Below, one piece after another: positions 31,488-44,100 of a DNA stretch of 64,000 bases; position 1 is the first letter of the stretch, and each line of letters starts with the position of its first letter. The DNA comes from Gonocerus acuteangulatus. Taxonomy: Eukaryota > Arthropoda > Insecta > Hemiptera > Coreidae. Position numbers and translations under genes: made by a program. The notes beneath the pieces were generated by a model. That model was not told where the DNA came from, made no database searches, and was given only the letters and a program-made list of their open reading frames with translations. Location of the stretch: assembly GCA_946811695.1 (NCBI GenBank), contig OX328123.1:151919840-151983839 (forward strand), written 5' to 3'.

Positions 31488-31553
<66 letters not shown>
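31488..31553. repeat. (TA)n microsatellite at Penelope 5' side
   Basis: About 32 TA units after an A-rich run. Confidence 0.95.
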
Positions 31554-31554
<1 letters not shown>

Positions 31555-31559
31555 CGGGT

Positions 31560-32158
31560 GTTTCCACAGGGGTCATTTTGGGTGTCGACTAAGTAGGTTC
31601 GATAAAGATTTTAAGAAATGTTTCAAAACTTCTGTCAAGAGTGCAACTTCAATTGTTACATTCCTTCAAAAAGTGCTAAAATAGGTTCTGCTCCTTAAAT
31701 ACGTGTCTACAGGAGAATGGAGTTCCACAAGGAGCAGAAATGAATACAACGCTGTTTAGAGTTGCTATTATCTCTACTCTGCAAGATTAATAGCCAGGAA
31801 ATGATGTAGGAATAGCAAAACAAAATGTTTCATTACGCAAGACCTGCATAACTAAGTCTTCAGTTAGGTGGATTTTACTCACCAAAGTCCCGAAGAATTT
31901 GGTCAAAATAGCTTGTACCAATACAAAATAACCATGAATAGCTCTGGTATATTATGTCTATTATCGTGGGTTCGATTTCCACTAGGGGTGGTGATTTTTT
32001 GTGAGAATATACCAACTATACACTTGCAAGAAAAGTATGCTAACCTGGTTATTAATAATAGTGCCACCAAAATCATTCAAAATAATGAGTAAATTTGATT
32101 GATATTTCAGTCTGAATAGTGGATATTTTTTAATTTATTATTTAGACATTCAATGAGG

Positions 32159-32160
<2 letters not shown>
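31560..32160. other. Mostly unexplained; holds a SINE-3 fragment
   Basis: At about 31966-31995 GTGGGTTCGATTTCCACTAG and GGGTGGTG match the B-box region of the SINE at 47640-47808. No gene seen elsewhere. Confidence 0.45.

Positions 32161-32218
<58 letters not shown>
32161..32218 (-). mobile_element. Retroposon 3' tail (58 T)
   Basis: A long T-run marks a minus-strand poly-A. The adjoining 32219-32330 (minus) would be the retroposed 3' region. No duplication was found and the family is unknown. Confidence 0.45.
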
Positions 32219-32223
<5 letters not shown>

Positions 32224-32339
32224 CTTGATTATTTAACATCTGTACAATTTATAAGTACAATAATTAATTGCGCTGGCCTAAGAATACATATCAGTGAACA
32301 GTATGTGGAAGGAGCCAAACATTATAGACACTTCGCTTC

Positions 32340-32570
32340 AATGAATAACGTAACTTCAGTATTGAATAACAATGGTTTATTCAATGAAAATGTTTATTGA
32401 ATAAAAATGATTTTAAATGAATAGAAATAATGAATGAAGAAAAAAAATACATTAAATAAATAAAAAAATTAAATATAAATCAGTCGATCAATAACTGAAT
32501 AAATTCTTATTCAATACAAATTTATTTAAATGATTATTGAATAAAAATAAAAATGTATAATGCACTACTC
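32340..32570. repeat. AT-rich GAATAAAAATG-type degenerate repeat
   Basis: Irregular TTATTCAAT / ATTGAATAA units on both strands, similar in texture to 23560-24090. Confidence 0.45.
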
Positions 32571-32779
32571 TGATTACTAACAATCCTAATGGAAGAGCTC
32601 CCGTCTGTAACGTCGCACAATCGTCAAGAAGCTCTCAAAACTCAATAACTTTTGATGTTGTTGAGTTAGAAACCTGAAATTCTGCACAATTTCCAGTCTT
32701 ATAACGACAATAAAGTTATTAATAAATCACTCACATGACAAATCTATATGTGGCCTGCCCCGCCCCTGAACTCACCGAG

Positions 32780-33010
32780 TCAAAACCGATCTTTTTCTTT
32801 AAAAAATACATCTGCTCCTATGTCAGCCCACTTTTTTTCAAATTTCAGCACATCAGTTAGAGATAATTTCTGCTGGAGCAATGAGATATGCTCATCGGCT
32901 ATTGGCAATTGATCTGTCAAATACATGCATACCGAAAGCACACTTTTGTCGTTTGAATTCAACAATATTTCAACTAGGACACGATGTTTCACTCGGATCA
33001 CCTGATACAT
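32780..33010 (-). CDS. Unrecognised ORF, possible exon or coding relic
   Basis: 76 residues from ATG to stop with protein-like composition: RVKHRVLVEILLNSNDKSVL, TDQLPIADEHISLLQQKLSL and FEKKWADIGADVFFKEKDRF. A GTGAGT-like donor lies just after the stop on the minus strand. I do not recognise the family. It could be a terminal exon, transposon debris or chance. Confidence 0.3.
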   Translation of the reverse strand: MYQVIRVKHRVLVEILLNSNDKSVLSVCMYLTDQLPIADEHISLLQQKLSLTDVLKFEKKWADIGADVFFKEKDRF

Positions 33011-33347
33011 CTTTTCGGGTCGACACTGGCTTGAGTATTGCTAAAACAAATCCGTCTTCGATTTGATTCCAATGTTTACATAGAGATAACGGGTGTCTGT
33101 CTGTTCGTCATTTACCGAGTTAGTTCACCTCTAGCACCAAAGTACGCAGGTTTATGCAGCTAATTTCTGTCTGTGGTCTTTCTATACATGTCCACAGAAA
33201 ATTTAAGCTCGAAATCCGAGAAACGCAAAAGCCATATGACAAAAGGAAATCTGAAACTTGTAATTTTTTTTTACTTTTTCAGTATCCCCGTCCATGATGA
33301 CGGCTCGAAAAATAAATTTTATTTTGTTTTTGCCTTTGAACATCTCA

Positions 33348-33349
<2 letters not shown>

Positions 33350-33399
<50 letters not shown>
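33350..33399 (+). mobile_element. Poly-A tail of an unidentified retroposon
   Basis: A run of 50 A preceded by AATAAA at about 33309. No duplication or source could be identified. Confidence 0.4.
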
Positions 33400-33401
<2 letters not shown>

Positions 33402-34048
33402 CGTCAACCTTATAGGTCTGAACAAGTAAAGTAAAAGGAACGATTTTGGTACATGAGGATCTGGGAACTTTCCTTCGTTTCTACTACTTACCGTCCTGCA
33501 ATCAAAGGTTGGGGCTTAAAGCTCAAGAAACGGCTCCCTCGCGAGGTATTTAACATATATATAAGGCCAAAGTGTCTGGAGAAAATACTTCAAAAATCAA
33601 GTTTTAAGCGCTTTTTGACGGTTTTTGACCACTGTGCGTCATTGTGACGACCTCATGTGAGAATTGAACCGACGCGTCGCACAGTGGACCGATTCCCATA
33701 TCTAGATGGAACTCTCATGTAAATAGTTCATAAAACTAAGGTGGTTGGTTATATTACCATAGATACCTTAGACAAGGCGTATTCGCATTATTATTTAATT
33801 ATCTTTGGTTCCTGGAAAGTCAGGGGAACTTTAACTTGGAGAAAATATGGGAGAAACTGCTCAGTCTAATTTTAACATAGTTGCCGAGTGTATTTCTGCA
33901 GTTCAATCAATCAGTTTTTTATATAGTTTATTCTGACACTATGGATACAACAATTAGGCTAATGTAGATACTATTTGTGCATTTTTTCAATTTAGAATAA
34001 TGGAATACAAAAAAAATTGGTATTTTTTTACAAACAAAGGTGTTTTTT

Positions 34049-34415
34049 TTAAAGTGAAAAAAAAAGAATTAATTTAAAGATAAAGGCTAAGAAAAAGACT
34101 CGTCGATTAAGCACTCTTCTATTTGTAAATCGGCGGGCATACTCCCGCACCGCTTCTAAAGCCGTGAAAATTATAATTATATCAGCATCAAGAGATTGAA
34201 TTTTAGTAATTGATTTCTTAAAACAATTCGCAATGACATTTTTTTTCTCCATTGAAAATTTAAATAAGAATGTACAAAAACCAAAACTTGTCTCGGCTCT
34301 TGTTTTGCGATTTTCTCCAAAACGAAGCAAAAACGATCAAATCTCTAAAGGACTTTTTCTGTTTGTTTCTTCTGTCCCCTACATGCTCCTAAAGTTGCCA
34401 TTTAAAATCGGGACA
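34049..34415 (-). pseudogene. Mariner/Tc-like transposase N-terminal relic with end
   Basis: The right end on the minus strand starts CAGGGTGTCCCGATTTTAAA after TA. The frame then includes IIIIFTALEAVREYARRFTN and RRVLNRRVFF, resembling the N-terminal helix-turn-helix block (Y-E-----AR--Y--RFPNR--PN--TF) of the same family as 16408-17325. Subterminal GCTTCGTTTTGGAGAAAATC matches that copy too. The left half is missing. Confidence 0.5.
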
Positions 34416-34449
34416 CCCTGTATATACAGACGTATAAAATTACGAAGAT

Positions 34450-35060
34450 AGTGGTTTTGCAATAAGACGTTTTTTTTTTTTAAATAGAACAAATTCCTAA
34501 CAGCTTATTCAAAATTTGCATTATTGCTTAGTGAAAAATACCTTATAGATTATTTAAAAGCTTTAGTGATTAACTTTAGAGGACGTTTACTAATTTTCCT
34601 CAGCTATGAATAAAAAAATTTCAATTAAAATTATCTACATGAGTCTGAAACATTTTACGCTAATATTTAAATTCATCTTGAGAACATGTCCATGAGTGCA
34701 AATAATTATTTTTTGTGTCAACATTGTTTTTTATTTTTATTTTTTCCATTAAACGCATAGTATTTAACGTTTCTGTCTAAATTTTGCAAATTCCACCTGA
34801 GATAAACATTATATGATATAAAGTCACTCGTTCATTATATTTTCCAAGCGGTAATAAAGATATAAATAGTGTTGAATAAGTCCAAATATTAACTATAACA
34901 TCGAGTTTTGTGTTTTCTCTATAATTCCAATATTACTATTGGTTCGGGACCTAACGGAGTTATCGAGTTATTTCCGAGCATTATCAGCCTTGTTCCGATT
35001 ACTAGCTCCGGACGAGTTCAGGAGGCAATTTCCTTAGGGAACAGGTAGGTACATCTCAAT
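34450..35060. other. No gene recognised
   Basis: AT-rich sequence; nothing I can name. Confidence 0.4.
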
Positions 35061-35066
35061 GGAGGC

Positions 35067-35641
35067 ACCTACATTGGTCCCGACCCGACCCGATCCGATC
35101 CGATGACGACCGATTCTCGGCCGTTCAAACTTGTTTGTTTCTAGACGAATTTCAAACGACCGACGTAAAGTGGCGTCAAACTACATATTGTGTTTCACTA
35201 AAGGTCTAGAGCTTCTACATCTTAACCGATTTTTTTAATGAAAGCAAGAAAATTTAGAACAACTTTGTTTTTGTGTTTCATATTTTTTTCCCCATTGTTT
35301 ATTAAATTAGATGGAAGGATGTTAATTACCGTCCAATGATTATAAACTTCTAGCTAGCTTTCTTATAAATAATTTTAAAATGGGAATTCTAATGTTTCTA
35401 GGGATTTCTATTATCGTACAATTAAAAATTAACTGTTACACCAAAATTTTGTTTCGGGACTGATATGCTTCGGGAAGATTGATTGGCCTCTCAACTCCTC
35501 CTTAATACCTCCAACAAGTTAATCGAATGTTTCTATGCTTATTAGGTGATATTTGTTAAATTTCATTTTCACTTCAATAGGAGTTCATTACTGACGAACT
35601 GTGACAAGATCGGATCAGATTGGGTCGGACCAATGTAGGTA
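35067..35641. mobile_element. DNA-transposon-like element with about 35-bp inverted ends
   Basis: ACCTACATTGGTCC then GACCC and GATCCGAT at 35067-35105 are mirrored by ATCGGATC, GGGTCGG and ACCAATGTAGGT at 35609-35640. The interior of 500 bp is AT-rich with no transposase. Outside the right end a related GATCGGATCGG run occurs (35668-35684). No clear duplication, so the superfamily is open. Confidence 0.55.
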
Positions 35642-35699
35642 CTCATGTCGACCGCTGTCGGCCGTTGTGATCGGATCGGAGCGGATAGGGAGAAATAAA

Positions 35700-36540
35700 A
35701 TAAATTATCCAAACTTCGAATTACATAAGGTTTTGAAAAGCGAGTTTCCTCCATATGGGGCATGGAGAAACCGCGCTAAAATAACTAATTTAAATGTTAT
35801 TTTTCCGTTTTCAACGTCATTTTTTACTATAATTAACTACAACGCTAAAATTTCATCCGTACTTCGTAAATCGGCAATTACTACGTCCGCACCGAATTTG
35901 TTAGTGTATACAGACTACTAACAATGTTAATTTATTTAAATGAAATTAATCACCTAACTGGACGAATTTGGTTTAATTCTAGTGATACAGTGAGGTAAGG
36001 CCATTAGCGGGCAATACCGGGAAGACTGGATTCCTTAATAGCACTGTTGGAATGCCGTCGAGACAATGGCAGAGACGGGGAAAATTTACAGGGACTCGGC
36101 GATTAGCACCGATTAGGACAGACTCAGAGTTTAATTTAAACTCTAGAAGCCAGTAGGTCTCGGAGATATATTATCAGGAAACATAACTCAACCAAGTACT
36201 TACTCAACAACTAATGTTCAACCCTTATAATTATAATGTCTGCAAGAAAAGCACAAAACCAATCGTCTTTCATTGCATTTAGAACATGTGTGTGGCTGCT
36301 ACTATGACCATGAAGCACAGAAAACTAAGATTTAAATTCGATATGGATAATTCTTGTCAATAAATCTATAAAATACAATCCTGCATTACTCCTGAACTCT
36401 GAGAATGAATATTTTCTAATAATGGTTTGGTTATTCGGTTAAGCAAATCATTTTGAAGCTCATTCAGTTTCGTTACTTTTTTTATATATAAGGTTTGTGT
36501 AGAGTAAATAGGAATTATAATCGACTTGTATTCATTTCCA
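35700..36540. other. No gene recognised
   Basis: Short ORFs only; none with a family or splice context that I can support. Confidence 0.35.
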
Positions 36541-36544
36541 AGTT

Positions 36545-36810
36545 TCTCTATAACAATAAAACAGGTTAAGTAAAATAACAAAAACAATTTATTGTTAGAA
36601 ATATAGATTTCCAAGATTCCAAGACCTTGTAACTAGTGGGACCGTTTCTAGTGTTAGCCGACCCTTCCAGGCAAGATCGTAAATCAAGACCTTTCAAGAC
36701 TGGTGGAACCAAAATAATAACTGCTTCTATTTTAATCTTTCCAAATTAGACTAGGGATAAGAACAGAACTGCGCTAAGATGATGCAGTTCCTGCGAGTCG
36801 GACTTTTTGT
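36545..36810 (+). repeat. Family F1, distal part
   Basis: Matches 60895-61215: AACAGGTTAAGTAAAATAAC, AATTTATTGTTAGAAAT, AAGACCTTTCAAGACTGG, GGGATAAGAACAGAACTGCG, GCAGTTCCTGCGAGTCGGAC. An internal deletion separates the two. Confidence 0.75.
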
Positions 36811-37136
36811 GTAGAGGCATGAAATTAAATTGAACTGATCAATGATAAAGTTGGTTCCATTTTTAGAGCATAGGCAGCCTTGATATATCAAATTATGTCT
36901 TGGTAAACAAGCTAAAGAAAAGGTTATAGGACATTTTAGAGATCGACTCGATTAGAAAGCCTTTCCATTTGAGGAATAAGTAAGCATTACGATAATTAAA
37001 AATTTTAAAAATTGCATAAGTGATTTTGTAAAAAAAAAAAATATTTTGTTGCATGCTTGTATAATGTTGGCGTCAAATATCTTCAAAAAATAGACGATAA
37101 ACCTTTAAATATCGTCAAGCGTTTTCTAATCAACAG

Positions 37137-37274
37137 AGGATTCCACGCGGGTCTATGTGGCAGCTAAACCTTGTAATCCCAAGTCACATTGGAGACAATC
37201 TACAGAGGATTCCACGCGGGTCTATGTGGCAGCTAAACCTTGTAATCCCAAGTCTAATTGGAGACAATCGACAG
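37137..37274 (+). repeat. 69-bp tandem duplication, in frame
   Basis: Two 69-bp units (23 codons each) carry ATTCCACGCGGGTCTATGTG and CAGCTAAACCTTGTAATCCC with three differences. The plus frame stays open across both (VYVAAKPCNPKS twice), but no protein family is recognised. Confidence 0.85.
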
Positions 37275-37402
37275 CCATTGGAATTCCAAATGTTTTCAGG
37301 CAATTATTTTTTGAATCGGTAGGCAATCACGTTTTGTAATCGAATAAAAACTGATAATAAGACGGGTTACAAATAAGGGGAAGGGCTATCGGCTTCACTA
37401 CT

Positions 37403-37667
37403 TCATCCTCGATTAACGATCACAGATGATGCTGAATCGGGACCTGCGCCAGGTGTCTTCTGCTCCAACAAATGGCTGGAGTCGAAAATAGATCCACAGA
37501 CCGCTTGAGAGCACTTCAGGATTTCGATGAGTTGATAGTTTGGCGAGGACACGTTGGAATCTGGACAACATAACATCCCTTGACAACGCGCGGTATCCAG
37601 TAGATACAAGGTTCAACGTCTCGGCGAAATCCGGTATGATAGGATAGAGTGTGGCAGTTCCCTCCAC
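37403..37667 (-). other. Unrecognised open region
   Basis: Two minus frames are open for 68 and 84 codons (PDFAETLNLVSTGYRALSRD in one). Locally GC-richer than its surroundings. I could not assign a family; TE-derived sequence is the default guess. Confidence 0.25.
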
Positions 37668-37679
37668 GCCTAGCTGTTT

Positions 37680-39450
37680 TTTTTATTTAAATTCTGTTTT
37701 TGCCTAATTTTGCTTCGTGGATGCATCGCGCCTCCCCATGATATTATTCTTATTTATTTATTTTTTAATTCATTTACCAATTGTGTTCTATTTGGTTGTT
37801 AATACGTTATCTAAGGCATTACTATTTCTGAAATGCCCTTTTCATTATTCAAAATACACTATTATCACTCATATATATTACGGATGTAACTTAGAGAGAT
37901 TCCACCTTCAAACGGAAATAAAAGTAAACGTTGTGAACCATGTGTAGACTAGAAAGCATGATACCCAATATGCTTGTAAGAATTGCTAGAAAATTATATT
38001 CCTTCTACACGCTACTTTTTAGCACTTTCCTCCGAAGGAAAGTAGCTATTGAGGTTACACTAATGACGGAATTCTTGAAACATTTCTTCAAATCTTTATC
38101 GATCCTACCTAGTAGACACCGAAAATGACCCCCGTTAAAATTTATATATATAACTAAATCAGTTTATTAGGAGGGGGAGTTTACTCCGTATCAAAATTAC
38201 CTATAAACTCATACCGGTCGTAATTTCTGCTATATTGTAACGAAACGCGGCATACGACGTGGGTAACTCATGAGAAATAAGTGTTGTAAAAATGAGCTAA
38301 ATCGGTCAATCGGAAAGGGGGGTTTACTTTGTACTATGTTTTAATATAATTAGCCCTCCAGACGTAGGTTCGCAATGCCACTGCAAGGGGCGCTTTCTAT
38401 CACTAGGGGGACTGTATCCTCTTCCTGCGTCAGTTCATAAGACAAAAATATGAAGTTTTTTGTATTTATTTAGTAGTGTAGTACCATGTATAAACATTGC
38501 TCTGGAAGCAAATTAATTACAAACTTAATAATTTAACAGTTGCTCATTTCAAAAGTAAAAGAGAATTATTCATGTTTTCACTTTATTTGTATAAGCCCTT
38601 TTAAGCAAATTATTTAGGATATTCTAAGGAAATTGTTCTGAAAAGGAGTCTACACTACCCAAGTTCTGAGGAAAGTGCTTAGTTATGCAGCTTCTGCGTG
38701 ACGGACTTTTATGAGATTGTTATCTAACTACAAAGAAATTCAACAATGGAAAAATAAGAGAACAATTTTTGCGTGCTTCCTTGAACGCTGAACTTCCTAT
38801 TTTTAGTTAATATGTACTTTTAATTTTGAAGATATAATATTATTACTTGATGCTAGTTCTGTTATTCTTTTAATCTCTTTTTTTTTTTTTTAGCTTGTGC
38901 TTCTTTGTTCACTTTATTATTTTCACTATTTGATTCTTTTTTTTTCTTTTTTTTTCTTATTTTTATTTGATAAATTAATTGAATTTAAAGAACTACTTAT
39001 TTATTATTTATTTTACGGTGATTAATCTAGACAGTTAAATAAAATAGTTCGATTTTGTTACTCTTAAAAGAATGACATGAATGTTTTAAAATGTTCGCTC
39101 TATTCGTTTATAACTATTCTAATGCGATAAATGCCATCATTAAAATAATAAATATGATATTATTTCAAAACAAAACTATTTTGATGAATGAGTGTATTTA
39201 TTGAACTTAAACCCCTGCTTCCCATCTGTGACAAGGAGCGCGCGCTCCCGAGGGTTAAGGAATCGTATATTGAGGAGGCGGATGGTCCTTCCGGAGGTTG
39301 AGGTTGGAAACAATGATGTACTCATTTATTTTGTGGTTAACAAATTTCAATATTTTCTCTAGGACAATTATATTTTTTGAACTTTGCAACAACGAGATAA
39401 TTAGTCGAATCAATAACGTTATTAATTCGCGGCGTATTCATTTTTTAGCC
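37680..39450. other. No gene recognised
   Basis: AT-rich. T-rich runs at 38876-38970 and a short palindrome GGAGCGCGCGCTCC near 39237. Two similar GGGGGAGTTTACT / GGGGGGTTTACTT boxes at 38174 and 38320 hint at a small decayed repeat. Confidence 0.35.
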
Positions 39451-39451
39451 G

Positions 39452-39454
<3 letters not shown>

Positions 39455-39509
<55 letters not shown>

Positions 39510-39800
39510 GTATATGAAACCATTTTTAAAGCGATATCTGTAACCGTATTCCAGAAACATTGAAATACCTGCTTTTCCAAACTAATTGTCAGTTTGGGTA
39601 TTCAGATGCGATTAATTCCAGACGTTTAATTTTCATCTAATCTAAGATGTATAAATTTTGGTTGTGTTTGGAGTTAAGAAAGCACTAGAAATATATTCCA
39701 TTTGCAGGCATGAAGTTTGGATTTTCGTATATTTTCTAAAATACCTCGAATTTATTATTGTTTTCTTAATTGCGTTTAATAGTAAAATTAGTATTTTAGT
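39455..39800 (+). repeat. Family F1 partial copy with (TA)n
   Basis: (TA)n at about 39457-39509, then ATGAAACCATTTTTAAAGCG, ATATCTGTAACCGTATT and TTTGGTTGTGTTTGGAGTTA, which match the segment after the TA array in the 18.1-kb and 59.6-kb copies. Confidence 0.65.
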
Positions 39801-40286
39801 AGTAAAATAAGGCATGGAAATGATAAACTTATTGGTAATAGTGTTTTCCGTGGCGAACGTTGAGGAGGTGGGGCAGTTATTTCCGATTAGAATACTATCA
39901 CTTTTCTATTGTGGCACCTTAAATCATTCTTCTCTTTGAGATGTCGTTTTATATTTTTCACTTTAGCTTTGTATTTAGCTTGTGTGAGTATGTGTTTATC
40001 GTTTCGTTTCCAGTTCACAATTGTGTTCTGAAGAACTCACTCCAAGTATGTTTTCCTTATACAAGTATGAGTGAGCGTTGTTTTAATGAGTTTTCCCACG
40101 TCAATGAGTTTACCTGACAGTATGTGTTCCATGTGGTTTCAAGACATCTCGGTTTATTATTGCTTTTAGAAGTTGGTATATCGTTTCCTTTAGGTCCGTC
40201 GTTTCCTTTAAGTCGATTTCACACACTTGAAGCGTGTAGTTGTTTCATTCAGACCTTAAGTAGTTCGCGTCTTATTTCATTAATGA

Positions 40287-40726
40287 CTAGCTGTTACCCA
40301 GTGTGCCATGCTACACCTACTTTCTGTCCATGACTCACCCCGTATCAAGATCTACTTGATACCTAGTTGTCTATACCCAGTTACGAAAATCGGTCAAACG
40401 ATGTGAATTTGTTTTAGTTCATCATGATACCGGCAGAGGCCTGCACAACAGCAGTTCATCTAACAGCCGACAGAGGCCAGTAGTAGTCGATTAAAAATGG
40501 CCGTCACTATCTGAATGGTTCAGTGTAACCAATTTATCTAGAATAAAACTTTTGACTTTTTGACCAAATTTTGAAATTTTATTATTTTGAACTAGCCTAG
40601 GAGATTTCTCGTATCAAGACCTACCTGTGTGCCAAGTTTGGTCAAAATCGGTCAAAAAGTGTAGATTTGTATAAGGGTCAAACAAACAGAAAACCAGACA
40701 GACACGTGATTTTTATATATATAGAT
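40287..40726 (-). mobile_element. Complete non-autonomous Helitron, 440 bp
   Basis: On the minus strand it begins TCTATATATATAAAAATCAC after an A and ends with a GTGT..ACAC hairpin, GGGTAACAG and CTAG before a T. TC at the 5' end, hairpin plus CTRR at the 3' end, and insertion between A and T are the three known Helitron hallmarks. There is no Rep/helicase coding, so it depends on an autonomous partner. Other 3' ends of the family lie at 2319, 2363, 4668 and 5363. Confidence 0.8.
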
Positions 40727-41190
40727 TAGTTCTTGTAATCTTTATTGACCAAATTGTATAGTGAAGATTTACTTCTGTTTATATTTGAACCATTGAGTGC
40801 TCTGTATTTACTGTATATATATGAGTCACAATGACGAATATTTTAGTAAAATGAGCGAGTCGTCATATGATCCAGTGCAGAGCATTCCTGATTAAGTAAC
40901 GGAGTTTTTGGAGAGGTTGGTAATTAATTTATTTTATTTTATTTATTTAATTATAGAGTTCCGCAACTTAGGCAAGAAACTCTTTAAAAGCAGTCAACTG
41001 ATAAATATGTCTTAGTACCTACCAAATAAAAACATAAACTACCAATAAAACATCAACAAAAATACAACAAATAAATAAATGAGAAAGAAACTAAGGAAAT
41101 AAATGATAACTGTAACAAAGGAAAGAAAAATATAGAATAAAAAACATAAATATATATATATATACATTCAAAGGGATAAAATTTAATTAT

Positions 41191-44100
41191 TTACATTTTG
41201 GAGTATAACTTTGTGTGTTTTAGATACCTGAGTAGTGTACTAATGTGTGGGCTACCTTCTGTCAGTATGTCGTGTAAGTCATAAGGTATGGTCAGGTTAT
41301 TGCGCTGTCTGCAGTTGGTAAGTATATGTTTAACGGTCAGAGTCTCGTTACAATATCTACAAGTTGGTCTGTCCTTTCTGTCTAGTAGGTAGGAATGGGT
41401 AAGTAAGGTGTGTCCAATACGAAGCCTATCCAGGATGACTTCGTCCCGACGAGAGAAGTATTCATTTTTCCAGGCCTTCGTTGTATTTTTAATTTCCCTC
41501 AACTTGGCATCAGTTTTTAGCCACTCACTTTCCCACTCGTACAGTATGTTAGTTTGTAATGTTTTGTATAAGTCCGATGAAGTCACAGTTTTCAAGTCAG
41601 GCGTAGGTCTTTTCGTCGCTTGTTTCGCTTGTAGGTCTACAGCTGTACTGAGTTTAATGTCCTCATGTCCTGGTAGCCATATAAATGTAATGTGTTTGTT
41701 ATTGTTCTGTAAGATGTATATTTGTGAGAATATGTTGTTTATAATGGGATGTGTACTGTAAATGTTTCGCATGGAGAGCAAAGAACTTAAAGAGTCAGTA
41801 CAAATAGCAATGTTGTCGTTTCCTCTGTCTTGAATGTTTGTCAGTGCTAACTGTATACCGTATAGTTCGGCTGTATATATGGTCGTTTCGTCTGGTAGTC
41901 TTAGTAAGTAAGTGTTGTTGTCAACAATGGCAGCTGCTCCTGTTCCGAATTTCGTCTTGGATCCGTCAGTGTAAGCGTACAATACGTCAGTATCTTGTCG
42001 CAATATCAAATTAGCCAAATGTTTGTAGAATGTGGAAGAAGATGGTTCACTCTTTTTGTGTTTGGTTAGTGTCAGGTCAATCTTAAAGTTCTTTACTCTC
42101 CAAGGCGGAATGTCTGCGTATGTGTTTGTGAGAATATGTGTGTCTGTTAGGTTGTGAAATCTTCTATCTTCTAAAACTCTTATTATTAAAGGTTTCCGTT
42201 TAAAATTGGTTATTTTGTATCTATTAAAATTTACGTTATTTATAAAATCTGACACGCATGGGGTTCCAAGCCCTTTCGCCTTAATAATAAATTTAGAGCA
42301 AAGCATTCGACGCCTGATATGCAATGGTGGTTCGCCAGCTAATGCACACAGGCTTTCTGAAGGGCTGGTCCTAAATGCTCCTGTGGCTAGCCTGAGTCCA
42401 GTGTTGTGTATGGTGTTGAGTAGTTTAAGAGCGGTTGGACTGGCAGATGAATATGCTACACAACCATAATCCAGAAGAGACCTGGTATAGGAACGATAGA
42501 ATGTGAGCATGGTACATTTGTCAGCACCCCATTTTGTATTACTAAGGATTCTAAGCAAATTCAAGGATTTCTTGCATTTGTTAAGAAGTCCTTTAAGGTG
42601 GGGTAACCACGTCAGTTTTCTGTCTAGTGTCATTCCCAAAAATGTCAGTAAGTCAGTTCTGTCAATGGCTGCCTGGTGTAATGTTAACTGGGCTATTTGA
42701 GTTTCTCTTTTCCTGCTAAATATTATATATTTAGTTTTATCTTTCGAGAATTTGAAGCCAGTAACTTCGCACCATTTTTCCAAATTATTTAACGTGTTCT
42801 GTATTTGTTGTTGTCCGTTGTTGAGTTGTTTGTATGAGGTGTAGATGAGGAGGTCATCAGCATACTGACAATAGGACACTCCCTGAGGAATACAGCCTAC
42901 GACGGAATTTACAGCAATATTAAATAGAGTCGTACTCAGTACACCTCCTTGAGGCACTCCATTCTCCTGTAGAAATACATCTGAAAGAGCAGTACCTAGT
43001 CTCACTCTGAATGTTCTGTGGGAAAGATAGCTGTGCAAATACTTCAAGACTTCACCTTGCACTCCCCATTCAAGTAATTGCGATAGTATGAGTCTCCTCC
43101 ATACCCTATCAAAGGCCTTTTCGAGGTCTAAAGATACAGCAAGAATTGATCTCTTGTTCACAAAAGCGTCTAAGATATCATTTTCCACTTTAGCTATATG
43201 GTGGGTTGTGGAATGTTGTGGCCGGAAGCCACATTGATAGGATGATAGTAATTTGTTATGTTCTAGAAACCAGATAATTCGTTTATTGACAATTTTTTCT
43301 AGAAGCTTGCTGCAACAATTTGTCATACTGATAGGTCTAAAACTTGAAGGTAGTTTGCTGTCTTTCCCCTTCTTTAATACAGGAACTACTACAGACTCAT
43401 TCCAGAAGTGAGGATAGGCACCGCTTTGATAGATGTCATTGAATATATCCAGAAGAGTGACGAGGCCTATGTCGGGTAGATTTTTGTACATGTCATAAGT
43501 TAGTCGGTTAGGTCCAGGTGATGTAAGATTAACTGTCGACAGAGCGTGGGTTAGTTCGTTTAAAGTAAGTTGATCATTTAAGGGGTGGTCATGTTTGTTA
43601 GTAATTTGGAGTTCTGTGTTTTCTGCGTTGAGTCTGTATTGTAAAAATTCGTGTGTGTAGTTGTCAGTGCTTGATATTCTTGTAAAATGTTCCCCTATTA
43701 TGTTACTAATTTGTTGTTGGTCTGTAACTGTGTTGTTTAAGTAGTCAATGCCAGTAATAGGGGGTCTGTAATTTTTATGCTGAATTTGTTTTATTTTAGT
43801 CCATATCTCTTGTTTGGGGGTGTTTCTGTTTAAGTTTGATAAAAAATCTACCCAACATTTCTTTTTGCTGTTTTTAATGGTCCATTGAGCCTTCGCCTTT
43901 GCTTTCTTATAAGTTAGAAGGTTGACGTCTGATGGATTTCTACGGAATAAATTGAGAGCCTTTCTTCGACCTCTAACTGCTGTCTTGCAATCATCGTTCC
44001 ACCAAGGAACAGGTATTTTTCTGTATTTGTCCTTCGTCATTGGTATGCTGAGATTCGCAGCTTCAATAATTATGGAGTTCAGGTCATGCATTGTTTTTGG

